This document shows, piece by piece, positions 45,021-52,331 of a DNA stretch of 64,000 nt; within the stretch, counting starts at the first letter, position 1, and each line of letters opens with the position of its first letter. The position numbers and the translations under genes are program-made. The stretch is taken from contig NZ_SMGP01000001.1 in assembly GCF_004339745.1 (NCBI RefSeq), positions 3,100,001 to 3,164,000 on the forward strand, given 5' to 3'. The notes under the pieces are model-generated. The model was not told where the DNA came from and ran no database searches. It saw nothing but the letters and a program-made list of their open reading frames with translations. Origin of the DNA: Paraburkholderia sp. BL9I2N2. GTDB lineage: Bacteria > Pseudomonadota > Gammaproteobacteria > Burkholderiales > Burkholderiaceae.

Positions 45021-45521
45021 ATGAAAAAGACCCCCATCCGAGCCGTGCTTGCGACAAACCTTCGGCAGGCGATGGCTGCGCATCCAACGCTTGACACGCA
45101 GATGCGCCTCGCCCAGAAGTCCGGCATTGCCCAACGAACCGTCGGACGCATGCTGAACGGCGAGGTGGACCCGCAGCTGGGGCATGTTGAAAGAGTCGCA
45201 GAAGCGCTTGGTGTTACTGTCACCGACCTTTTGACCGACTACACGTCAGGGGTTGCCGAACTCCGCTACGATCGCCAAAAGTTCGCAAAGCTATCGCTGG
45301 CAGATCGAGCCAAGATCGAGTCATTTATCGAATTCACGTTTGTGTCGCAGGATAAGAACTCGGTGAGCGACGCGCCGTTTAAATATTCCGAGGCAATGAA
45401 ACCCACCCCCGCACAAGAAGAGATGGTTAAGCGCGTTGCTCAACGAGACCTTTCAAACAAAACGTTGAGCATCGATGAAGACCAAACCAAACCTCACGGT
45501 GGAAGGCGCGGACGTCGCTGA
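45021..45521 (+). CDS. CI-like XRE repressor
   Basis: A 166-residue HTH protein: RAVLATNLRQAMAAHPTLDTQMRLAQKSGIAQRTVGRMLNGEV is an XRE domain, then a linker and an acidic/basic tail. It has no S24 peptidase domain, so induction would not be by RecA-stimulated self-cleavage as in lambda. Start MKKTPIRAV follows the operator region; an upstream frame to 44895 crosses the promoter. Its last 47 bp overlap the next gene. Confidence 0.8.
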   Translation: MKKTPIRAVLATNLRQAMAAHPTLDTQMRLAQKSGIAQRTVGRMLNGEVDPQLGHVERVAEALGVTVTDLLTDYTSGVAELRYDRQKFAKLSLADRAKIESFIEFTFVSQDKNSVSDAPFKYSEAMKPTPAQEEMVKRVAQRDLSNKTLSIDEDQTKPHGGRRGRR

Positions 45522-45963
45522 TTTCACTAGCTACAGAAAGAAAAGACTCACCACTAAGCATTACATCTCCCCCGACCGCTCAGCTGCGGCCACCAGGGCC
45601 CGACTCGCAAGATCCGAAGCTATCGCCCAGTTTGATGGGCTCAGCTCACCGGCTATCGCGTTCGCGGTCGTTCTCCTTTCGCAAGACGGCACCGTCACAC
45701 TAGCGGCAACCGGTATAGAACCCGAGTTCACGCCGGCGATCAGCGCAGGCCTGCTGCGCCTCAGGAAACTAATCAATTCCCACGGCGACAACCACCCTCC
45801 GCCTCGGCGACACGGCGGCTTCACCAGACTCGTCCCGCTTTTTTCACTCGCCTGCATGGCTGCAACGTATCTCAACACCGTGCCGTGGATTGACGCTGCA
45901 CTGTCGCTGACTGCGCAAGTCGGCATCTCCTACGCCCTGACGCGTCTGCGCCCCCTCAGGTAG
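45475..45963 (+). CDS. Phage protein downstream of cI, C-terminal membrane segment
   Basis: A 162-residue protein with a soluble N-terminal part and a hydrophobic C-terminal third (FSLACMAATYLNTVPWIDAALSLTAQVGISYAL). Co-transcribed with the repressor and therefore expressed in the lysogen; candidate lysogenic-conversion or exclusion protein. Family not recognised. Confidence 0.6.
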   Translation: MKTKPNLTVEGADVADFTSYRKKRLTTKHYISPDRSAAATRARLARSEAIAQFDGLSSPAIAFAVVLLSQDGTVTLAATGIEPEFTPAISAGLLRLRKLINSHGDNHPPPRRHGGFTRLVPLFSLACMAATYLNTVPWIDAALSLTAQVGISYALTRLRPLR

Positions 45964-46037
45964 GCACCGGCGACTTAACCCAGCATGCGCCAACTGTCGC
46001 GTGCTGCATTTCCCAAACAGAAATAGCCATTTATGCC

Positions 46038-46067
46038 TTGACGGCGTAAGCCATAAAAGACTATCTT
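46038..46067 (+). promoter_or_regulatory. Promoter of the rightward small-gene operon
   Basis: TTGACG (46038-46043), 17-18 bp spacer, CTATCT/TATCTT (46061-46067), with CAGGAG before the ATG at 46103. The GCCATAAAAGACT element (46051-46063 region) is shared with the cro promoter, suggesting a common regulator. Confidence 0.6.
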
Positions 46068-46102
46068 TCGTCTGACGCATTTGCGTCGGAACAGGAGATC
46101 GC

Positions 46103-46309
46103 ATGAATTCCATACGTGATTCAGCTGGGAATGACCGCCGGGCGTGGCTTCGCCTGATGCAAGAAGAATTGGCGCCGTCGCAAAGTGACTTTGAAACGTC
46201 GTTGGCATGGCGCCTGGTCGTTGTGGTCGCCGTCATCGTGGCGACCATCAATGTGCTTGCTCCGCCGCCAACAGGGGGAATCGCAAAACCGATCCACCCA
46301 ATGGCGTAA
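46103..46309 (+). CDS. Small membrane protein
   Basis: A 68-residue protein with a single C-terminal membrane helix (LAWRLVVVVAVIVATINVL). AGGAG precedes the ATG. A perfect dispersed palindrome (46181-46193) forms codons in its middle. First gene of a tightly packed rightward operon. Confidence 0.6.
   Translation: MNSIRDSAGNDRRAWLRLMQEELAPSQSDFETSLAWRLVVVVAVIVATINVLAPPPTGGIAKPIHPMA
46181..46193. repeat. Dispersed palindrome copy 14 (perfect)
   Basis: CAAAGTGACTTTG, inside the first gene of the rightward operon. Confidence 0.85.
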
Positions 46310-46317
46310 CTGACGCG

Positions 46318-46521
46318 ATGGCAGACCGACTCCCCGTCAGCGACGCCGAGATAGCCAGCGAATTTCGTCTCCGTCACGTACGCGGTTCGGCTGTCGACGC
46401 CGTCACTAATCCCGCCCTGCGGATCTGCCTCGCCAACTGCGCCGAGCTGCGCAAAAGGCAGAAACGAACAGACCAATCCACGCTGGACGGCAAGCGTCTT
46501 GCCGCTGGCGATACGGAATAA
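46318..46521 (+). CDS. Small hypothetical phage protein
   Basis: A 67-residue hydrophilic protein (MADRLPVSDAEIASEFRLRH). It starts 8 bp after the previous stop. No family recognised. Confidence 0.5.
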   Translation: MADRLPVSDAEIASEFRLRHVRGSAVDAVTNPALRICLANCAELRKRQKRTDQSTLDGKRLAAGDTE

Positions 46522-46528
46522 ACGCCAC

Positions 46529-46876
46529 ATGCACAGACCAAAACTCAATGCTCCGCAGGAGCCGACCCGCAGAGATACCATCGGCCTGCGCTCTATCGTT
46601 CATTACGATCCGATGGCACCGCGCGCGACCACACCTGTCATGGTGGGAAGGTACGTCGTTGCGCGCCGACCTCTCGCCGGCAGCGTGCACACGCTCTACA
46701 TAATCCTCGACGGTACGGCCGTCGCCGGCACGTCGATCTCGTATCCGAATGAAGACGACTGCGCGACGGCGATCAAAAAGACCCGCCGCAAACAGGCCGA
46801 GTCGCTCGCCGCTAAGACAATCGCCAAAGCGAAAACCCGCAAGCCACGCGCGACGCGAGTGAAGGAGGCCGCATGA
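46529..46876 (+). CDS. Small basic phage protein
   Basis: A 115-residue protein with a beta-rich middle (MVGRYVVARRPLAGSVHTLYIIL) and a Lys/Arg-rich tail (KKTRRKQAESLAAKTIAKAK) that could bind nucleic acid. It overlaps the next gene by ATGA. Confidence 0.55.
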   Translation: MHRPKLNAPQEPTRRDTIGLRSIVHYDPMAPRATTPVMVGRYVVARRPLAGSVHTLYIILDGTAVAGTSISYPNEDDCATAIKKTRRKQAESLAAKTIAKAKTRKPRATRVKEAA

Positions 46877-47118
46877 TCCTCGCCCTTCTCATCGCCATCA
46901 CCACGTGCTGCACTGCGTGGTTCCTCACTGGCCCGGCTCAGCGACGCCATGTTGGCTATCTGTTCGGTCTCGCAGACACCGTGCTCTGGCTATTCGCCGG
47001 TGTTTCCGCCGGCAAGCTCGTCGTCGTGGCTATCGCATTGTTCTGCGCTGTCTGCTTTGCCCGGCCGTTCCTGCGTGTAACCCTTTACGGGCGCATCCGG
47101 AGACAACATGCCGACTGA
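46873..47118 (+). CDS. Small two-helix membrane protein
   Basis: An 81-residue protein with helices at LALLIAITTCCTAWFL and LVVVAIALFCAVCFAR. Coupled by overlap to its neighbours on both sides. Confidence 0.6.
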   Translation: MILALLIAITTCCTAWFLTGPAQRRHVGYLFGLADTVLWLFAGVSAGKLVVVAIALFCAVCFARPFLRVTLYGRIRRQHAD

Positions 47119-47422
47119 CCTCTCCCCGATCTGCAAGGCGTTGATCGCCCTTTTTGCTAGCCAGACAGACCCGCTCACAATCGACAATGTTGAGGCCGCA
47201 TTGCCGCACGCCGATCGACAGGCACTCCGCCTCGAGTTGCACATGCTCGTGCGAGCCACGGTCGTGCGGCAGGCTATCCGGCGCTCCGACGAACGCCTCG
47301 TGTACTGGCTCGCCGGGGTAGGTATCGCTCCGTTTGACGGCACGCTGTTTCACTATGCTCCGGATGCCACGTTCGCCGATGTAGGCGGTATCCCGTCCAC
47401 GCTGGAGGCGAATCATGCCTAA
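47108..47422 (+). CDS. Small phage protein before parB-like gene
   Basis: A 104-residue protein; helices LTIDNVEAALPHADRQALRLELHML could form a winged-helix-like domain. It overlaps the ParB-like gene by 8 bp. Confidence 0.55.
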   Translation: MPTDLSPICKALIALFASQTDPLTIDNVEAALPHADRQALRLELHMLVRATVVRQAIRRSDERLVYWLAGVGIAPFDGTLFHYAPDATFADVGGIPSTLEANHA

Positions 47423-48296
47423 GACCAGCCCACTCGTTCTTGACGCAATGATCGTCACCGGCAACACGAAGGCCGCGGTCAAAGCTGCCGGCGGTGGATC
47501 ATCGGACCTCTGGACTGTCCCGCCGGGTGAGATCCACTACGATCCGCGCGACAACGTTCGCCCACTGGATATGGAGCGGGTTCGTCACTTGGCCAGCTTG
47601 ATAGTGGCCAACGGATACGACCGTAAAAAACCGCTCGGCTGTTTTGTGCGCAAAGTCGGGGGTCAAGACCGAATCTTCGTGTACGAGGGGCAGCACCGCT
47701 TTCACGCGGCACTGATGGCCATTCAGGAAGGCGCCGAGATCGACCGCCTTCCGATCGTGATCGACGAGGCGAAATCAGTCAACCGCGTCAACCTCATCTA
47801 TTCGGGCATCACCAACAACGATGGCGAGAAGCTGACGCCGCTACAGCTGGCGGAGAAGGTCGTGGAGCTGCAGCAGCTCGGCGAGCCCAATTCCACGATC
47901 TGTAAGCGGCTGAACATTACAGACCAGACGATCCGCGACGTACTGCTGCTCGCCCAGGCACCGGTCGCACTTCACAAGCTCGTCCGCGACAAGGTAGTGG
48001 CGTCGACGCTCGCGATTGAGGAAATCCGGACGCATGGTGGCGAGAAAGCGCTTGAGCGCCTTTCGAACGCAGCAGCACAGGTGAAGGCCAGCGGGAAGGC
48101 CAAAGTCACCAAGAAGGCTCTCGACAAGCCGGCTACGCACAAAATCACCGACTTGCAGGCAAAGCAACTTTTGCAGGCCCTGCAGGCTGTGCTCCATGAC
48201 CGCGCATTCGGCCAATTGGAAAAGCAGACCATCGCAGGAGTTCACACCGCCCTGCTGCCCGTGAAAGATCTACTTGATACGAAGCGAGGAGGTTGA
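47415..48296 (+). CDS. ParB/KorB-like DNA-binding protein
   Basis: A 293-residue protein. Residues 35-125 are a ParB N-terminal domain (VPPGEIHYDPRDNVRP, FVYEGQHRFHAAL in place of the usual GERRxxA box, LPIVIDEA). Residues about 135-200 are the HTH part (LTPLQLAEKVVELQQLGEP, ICKRLNITDQTIRDVLLLAQAP). The tail is Lys-rich and may dimerise. There is no parA partner, so a KorB-like repressor or nucleoprotein role is more likely than plasmid partition. A dispersed-palindrome variant lies within its own 3' region (48160-48172), with a 10/13 match at 48101. Confidence 0.8.
   Translation: MPKTSPLVLDAMIVTGNTKAAVKAAGGGSSDLWTVPPGEIHYDPRDNVRPLDMERVRHLASLIVANGYDRKKPLGCFVRKVGGQDRIFVYEGQHRFHAALMAIQEGAEIDRLPIVIDEAKSVNRVNLIYSGITNNDGEKLTPLQLAEKVVELQQLGEPNSTICKRLNITDQTIRDVLLLAQAPVALHKLVRDKVVASTLAIEEIRTHGGEKALERLSNAAAQVKASGKAKVTKKALDKPATHKITDLQAKQLLQALQAVLHDRAFGQLEKQTIAGVHTALLPVKDLLDTKRGG
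48160..48172. repeat. Dispersed palindrome copy 15 (11/13)
   Basis: CAAAGCAACTTTT, inside the ParB/KorB-like gene. A 10/13 variant lies at 49800-49812. Confidence 0.55.
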
Positions 48297-48298
48297 AG

Positions 48299-48754
48299 AT
48301 GGTTCGCCCGGCCATTATTACCTCACGTCCGCTGCCGCGTAAGCGGGAAGCAGCGGACAAACGCCCACGGCTTTCGCTCGCTGGTGCCGTTCCGGCGCAC
48401 GCATCGAACGACGACGTCAACTGCGGCGTGCTCACGCCCGCCAATGCGATCCACAAGGACGAGGCTCCGCTCACGCGGCGCAAGACTATCCAGATGAACG
48501 AAGGCCAGTCGGATTCCCGACTGGCCTCCCTCGCACGGATCAACGCGATTCGCCACGAGATTCGTCAACTGGTCGACGTCGTCGTGCATGGCGCGGACAT
48601 TGAATTGCTCGACCTCATGCGCGACGAGGTGGGCAGCTATCGCCGGCACAAAGCCGCGCAGGAAGCACGCACGTGGGCTAGCGCCGCCGGCGTCCAGCTC
48701 GAAACAGGACTGATGATGCTCGATCGCGCGATGCGGCCGACACCAACGGAGTAG
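48299..48754 (+). CDS. Phage protein downstream of parB-like gene
   Basis: A 151-residue basic/helical protein (RHEIRQLVDVVVHGADIELLDLMRDEVGSYRRHKAAQEARTW). AGGAGG lies nine bases before the ATG. Function unknown; always co-transcribed with the ParB-like gene here. Confidence 0.55.
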   Translation: MVRPAIITSRPLPRKREAADKRPRLSLAGAVPAHASNDDVNCGVLTPANAIHKDEAPLTRRKTIQMNEGQSDSRLASLARINAIRHEIRQLVDVVVHGADIELLDLMRDEVGSYRRHKAAQEARTWASAAGVQLETGLMMLDRAMRPTPTE

Positions 48755-48759
48755 TAACA

Positions 48760-48993
48760 ATGAGTCTTCTAACCCGCGCATTCATTCTGGAACGCTTCGG
48801 CGTGCGGCTGACTATGGGTCAACTTGCGACCCTGCTCGCAATGTCCGAGGGCACGATTCGCAATCAGGTCAGCGCTGAAACATTTCCAATAGCGACATAC
48901 AAGGAAGGTGCGGCCCGCTACGCGCCTTACGACGCCGTCGCCGAATACCTTGATGCCATGTCTGAAAAAGCGAGGTCCCTTTGCTCCCGGTAA
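48760..48993 (+). CDS. Small HTH protein, excisionase/PrtN-like
   Basis: A 77-residue protein with one HTH (VRLTMGQLATLLAMSEGTIRNQVSAETFP) followed by a short wing. It resembles AlpA/excisionase-type and pyocin-activator PrtN-type regulators. Position, on the way to int, fits an excisionase or a switch regulator. Confidence 0.65.
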   Translation: MSLLTRAFILERFGVRLTMGQLATLLAMSEGTIRNQVSAETFPIATYKEGAARYAPYDAVAEYLDAMSEKARSLCSR

Positions 48994-49023
48994 TGCGTCG
49001 TCTGCCAAGTCCAGCAAATTCGG

Positions 49024-49060
49024 TATAGTGTGCATCCGTTCCGACTGCCCCAGGGCAGTC
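49024..49060 (+). promoter_or_regulatory. Promoter and palindromic operator of the KAP NTPase gene
   Basis: TATAGT at 49024-49029 is a -10 match, with no strong -35. GACTGCCCCAGGGCAGTC at 49043-49060 is an 18-bp near-perfect palindrome between promoter and start codon, well placed for a repressor. Confidence 0.6.
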
Positions 49061-49087
49061 AATTTGCATTCGTAACCGGGGTAGAAC

Positions 49088-50776
49088 ATGTCGCGAGAGC
49101 ATGTGGAGAGCGTTGTCGTCGATTTCATCGATTCGCCAGTGCCGGAAGTCCTCGCCGTGACCGGTCCTTGGGGCGTAGGAAAAACCTATGCGATACGCAA
49201 GATCATTGCGGGATATAACGGCAAAGGATCCCTCAAGCAATACTCCTATGTTTCCCTTTTCGGAGCTCAATCGATTGCGGCGGTCCGCACCGCAATCTTG
49301 ACTGGAAAGCGTAGCCTGCCTCTCAAAGAGGAAACCGACGAATCGCGACGCGAACAGGTGGCAAAGCGTCTACCGCTCCGGGACCTCGCAAATCAGTTCC
49401 GCGAACTAAAGACTTTCGGTATAGGCAGTTTCGTCGTCGCTGCCGAGACCATCGCCAGCGCATTGGTCAAAGACACTGTAGTTTGCCTAGACGACATCGA
49501 GCGCCTCAGCAGGAATGTCCCAATTCAGGACTTGATGGGCCTCGTGTCTGAACTCAAAGAACAAAGAGGGTGCAAGGTTATTCTTGTGCTGAACGAGGAT
49601 CACTTAGACGAAAGTAAGAAAGATTTTGAGCGCTATAGCGAAAAGGTGATTGACCAGAAACTTCTGTTTGCGCTTACCCCCGCAGAAGCGGGGCAATTGG
49701 GATGCTCGGAGGAGACACCCTTACGCGAGCTCGCTCTCGACTATATCGAACGCTTGGAGTTCTCAAATATCCGCGTCATCAAAAAAATTGAACGTAGCCT
49801 AAAGTTGCTTTTCCCTGTGGTAGATGGGCGGTCGGAAGCTTTGAAAACGCAACTGGTCGTGTCTGTGTGCGTGTTCGCAGCCGCGTTGTACGAGCGCGGC
49901 CGGGGCTTCCCTACAGGCAAGGAAATTCTCAAGTACAACTCGCTCCTTCGTGCATTTGAACGAGTAAACGAAAATCGGCGCGAGGCAGAACCGGATCCAT
50001 ATTGGATAACGCTACTGGATCGCTGCAACTTCACGAACGCCGACGAGTTTGACGAAGCGATTCTGACGGCGATGGAATCCGGCTATCTTTCCGGGTCAGG
50101 GGCCGAAGATCAGGCAGCCGCGCTCGACGCGATCGCTCGACGTGACGAAATGAACGCCAAATTCACCGCTGCCTGGAATTTGTTTCACGACAGACTCGAT
50201 GTCAGTGCAGCGGACTTGGTAAGAGCTTGGTGCGATGCAATCGACGAGGCTGCGACAGTGATCTCGCCGGTAAATTTGAATTCCACTGTAAGACTGATGA
50301 GGGAGCTCGGATACGACAACGAAGCGGACGCTGCCATTGAATCCTACATTCAGCAACGAAGAACAACGCCCAAGGTCTTTGACATCGATCATCAGGGCAG
50401 ACTGGGCGATGTAGATGACGCCCGGTTCCGGGAGCGCTGTTTTGAGGAATTACGCAATAGTCGTCGAGAGTTTACGCTGCAGAATGCGGCTGACATGATC
50501 ATCGAAAACAAACATTGGGACGAGGCGATTCCGTCGACACTCGCGGCGGCTAGCCCCGCTGAAATGGTCACGTTACTCAAACAGAATCAAGGGCCGATGT
50601 TAAATCGGCTTGTTGAAGGAATCATGCGCGCACGTGGCACAGACGAAGAAATGGAAACGGTCCGCCAGACTATGATTGCTACGCTAAAAGCCATTGCCAA
50701 CGAATCCGCCGTGAATGAGATCCGCGTAAAACGCTGGGGAGTCGAATTGAATCCCGACGCGGACCCAAAAAACTAG
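49088..50776 (+). CDS. KAP-family P-loop NTPase, cargo
   Basis: A 562-residue protein. Walker A is TGPWGVGKT (residues 25-33) and Walker B is VVCLDDIER near 134, in the order typical of KAP NTPases. The C-terminal 300 residues are helical and repeat-like. KAP NTPases occur in several defence and exclusion systems; a role here is inferred from family and from position between the xis-like gene and int, a frequent cargo slot. The stop overlaps the convergent integrase stop within CTAG. It has its own promoter and operator. Confidence 0.8.
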   Translation: MSREHVESVVVDFIDSPVPEVLAVTGPWGVGKTYAIRKIIAGYNGKGSLKQYSYVSLFGAQSIAAVRTAILTGKRSLPLKEETDESRREQVAKRLPLRDLANQFRELKTFGIGSFVVAAETIASALVKDTVVCLDDIERLSRNVPIQDLMGLVSELKEQRGCKVILVLNEDHLDESKKDFERYSEKVIDQKLLFALTPAEAGQLGCSEETPLRELALDYIERLEFSNIRVIKKIERSLKLLFPVVDGRSEALKTQLVVSVCVFAAALYERGRGFPTGKEILKYNSLLRAFERVNENRREAEPDPYWITLLDRCNFTNADEFDEAILTAMESGYLSGSGAEDQAAALDAIARRDEMNAKFTAAWNLFHDRLDVSAADLVRAWCDAIDEAATVISPVNLNSTVRLMRELGYDNEADAAIESYIQQRRTTPKVFDIDHQGRLGDVDDARFRERCFEELRNSRREFTLQNAADMIIENKHWDEAIPSTLAAASPAEMVTLLKQNQGPMLNRLVEGIMRARGTDEEMETVRQTMIATLKAIANESAVNEIRVKRWGVELNPDADPKN

Positions 50777-51870
50777 GCAGTTTTTACAAGCTTGAGGCGT
50801 CCTTTCTTCGCCACCTGCGCCGGGTCGAGGTTGGTGTACCGCTTCAGATTCCGCCAGTCTTTGTGCCCCGTCACCGCGGCAACTTCCGGGATCTGCCAGC
50901 CCGCCTCAAACAGCGCACTAGTTGCTTCGTGCCGCAGATCGTGAAGGTGCAGATTTACAATCCCTTTCTCGTCGCACGCCTGCTTGAAGTACTTGCTCGC
51001 CGTGCCCTTGTCGAACCGGAAAATGTATTCGTTCCTGTGCGGCGGCATCTTCGGATCCGCGTTGCGCTTCTCAGCATATTCCGGCGGCACCGGATAGCGC
51101 GGTTGCCGCATGATGACCTCGAACGAGTCACCGATCAGCGGGATCCATTCGTTGTTGCCAACCTTCTGCCGGGGATGCTTGCGATCGCGCACGAGCGCGA
51201 GGTGGTTTTCGGCGTCGATATCATCCCAGCGCAGGTTGAACAGCTCACCACGACGGAACGCGCACTGCATGGCGACGCGCAACAGATCGGGCATTGCCTG
51301 TTGACGTTCCGGATGCTCGGCAAACCAGGCGAATATCTTTTCGATTTCTTCTGGCGTCGGTCGGCGATCCCGCTTGCCGCCGGCATCGATCAGTCGCAGA
51401 TGGTGAAGCGTTGGCCGGGCTGCGCCAATCGCGTCGGGTAGTGTCAGGCCAAGCAGTGACGCCGTGTGACGCAGCACGGTCCCCAGCTTGGAGATATCCA
51501 TGTCGACCGTATAACCGCCGGCGCCGGCTTTCCTGCGATCCTGGGCAAACTTGACGATCTGCTGGGTGGTGAGCCGCGAGGCAAAGTGACTTTGGAACGC
51601 ATCCTCCAGCCGCTGCAGGATGTAGTACTCGTTCGATTTCGGTTTGACGGCCCGATCAGATTCGGCCCGCGCCTCGCGATACTTCTTGACGAGGTCGCCG
51701 ACCGTCACAGTCGCCGCATCAACGGTGTTCTGTCCTTTGTCGATTTCGACTTCTTTTTCCCGCGCCCAGGCCTCGGCAGCGCCTTTGGTTTTGAATGTTT
51801 TTGCTATACTCTGCCCTCGCTTGCGTACCTGGGCACGCCAGCGACTGCCGACTGGCAGGATTGAAGCCAT
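50773..51870 (-). CDS. int: Phage tyrosine integrase
   Basis: A 365-residue recombinase. An N-terminal arm-binding segment (WRAQVRKRGQSIAKTFKTKG) and SAM-like core-binding domain precede the catalytic domain: first Arg in CAFRRGELFNLRWDDID, HDLRHEATS, the second-box GHKDWRNL and Tyr in KRYTNLD. It integrates at the 5' part of tRNA-Arg(CCU). It is read away from the att site. A perfect dispersed palindrome lies inside (51582) and the tRNA-promoter mimic overlaps its 5' codons (51801-51825). Confidence 0.95.
   Translation of the reverse strand: MASILPVGSRWRAQVRKRGQSIAKTFKTKGAAEAWAREKEVEIDKGQNTVDAATVTVGDLVKKYREARAESDRAVKPKSNEYYILQRLEDAFQSHFASRLTTQQIVKFAQDRRKAGAGGYTVDMDISKLGTVLRHTASLLGLTLPDAIGAARPTLHHLRLIDAGGKRDRRPTPEEIEKIFAWFAEHPERQQAMPDLLRVAMQCAFRRGELFNLRWDDIDAENHLALVRDRKHPRQKVGNNEWIPLIGDSFEVIMRQPRYPVPPEYAEKRNADPKMPPHRNEYIFRFDKGTASKYFKQACDEKGIVNLHLHDLRHEATSALFEAGWQIPEVAAVTGHKDWRNLKRYTNLDPAQVAKKGRLKLVKTA
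51582..51594. repeat. Dispersed palindrome copy 16 (perfect)
   Basis: CAAAGTGACTTTG, inside the integrase gene. Confidence 0.85.
51801..51825 (+). promoter_or_regulatory. Candidate substitute promoter for tRNA-Arg, inside int
   Basis: Matches the host segment at 7171-7195 at 22 of 25 positions, including TATACT at 51805-51810 and CTGC-CTCGCT downstream. It reads toward the tRNA, 277 bp away, on the strand opposite to int. Confidence 0.45.
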
Positions 51871-51890
51871 GTTTTACCCCGTCCGGAAAC

Positions 51891-51962
51891 TGTAGCAGTG
51901 CCAGATCACTTCCGACTGCTACAGGGTCGATTTGTAGCAAAAGTGTAGCACTGACTGCTACA
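51891..51962. other. Putative integrase arm-site cluster, right
   Basis: Five copies of TGTAGCA or its complement TGCTACA at 51891, 51917, 51933, 51944 and 51956. One more copy and a variant lie inside the left end (7334-7351). Confidence 0.65.
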
Positions 51963-52086
51963 AACAGGGGTTCACAGGCTGTCACGGTGCTTCATTTAGG
52001 GTGGAGCGAAAAAGCCGGAAACGCCCATGGGATAAGACGGAAGCCAATAGCAGCAAGGCTCCGATCCTCCCATTGCAAATATCCAT

Positions 52087-52161
52087 CTCCCTGTAGTTCA
52101 ATGGATAGAACAAGTGCCTCCTAAGCGCTAGATACAGGTTCGATTCCTGTCAGGGGGACCA
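52087..52161 (+). tRNA. tRNA-Arg, anticodon CCU
   Basis: A complete cloverleaf: acceptor CTCCCTG pairs with CAGGGGG; D arm GTTC/GAAC; anticodon stem AGTGC/GCGCT around CTCCTAA; T arm ACAGG-TTCGATT-CCTGT; A73 and an encoded CCA (52159-52161). The 5' 14 bases belong to the prophage repeat. It remains functional in sequence, but its original upstream region is displaced to 7.2 kb. Confidence 0.97.
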
Positions 52162-52194
52162 ACTAGCTTCCCAGCGCCACCCAAGTTTGCTCAT

Positions 52195-52230
52195 AAAAGC
52201 CCCGTATGCCTTGCGCTGCGGGGCTTTTTT
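52195..52230 (+). terminator. Terminator after tRNA-Arg
   Basis: AAAAGCCCCG and CGGGGCTTTTTT with a 14-base loop, 34 bp past the tRNA end. Confidence 0.85.
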
Positions 52231-52331
52231 GCTGCCATCGGTGCCCACGTTTGCCCAACACAATCCAGATGCGTTGGGGGTATCGGTGGGGATATCGCCG
52301 AATACCCCCAAATTCGATACCCCCAAACGCC

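Larger units (their letters stand above)
7267..52100. mobile_element. Integrated lambda-like siphovirus prophage, about 44.8 kb
   Basis: The boundaries are the direct repeat TCTCCCTGTAGTTCA at 7267-7281 and 52086-52100. Inside are a tyrosine integrase at the right end, a cI/cro switch, a replication gene, terminase, portal, capsid, tail, lysis and cargo genes. Housekeeping genes lie outside. The morphogenesis genes all look intact; dam is broken by an insertion sequence. Excision would rebuild an unbroken tRNA-Arg gene with its own upstream region. Confidence 0.93.
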
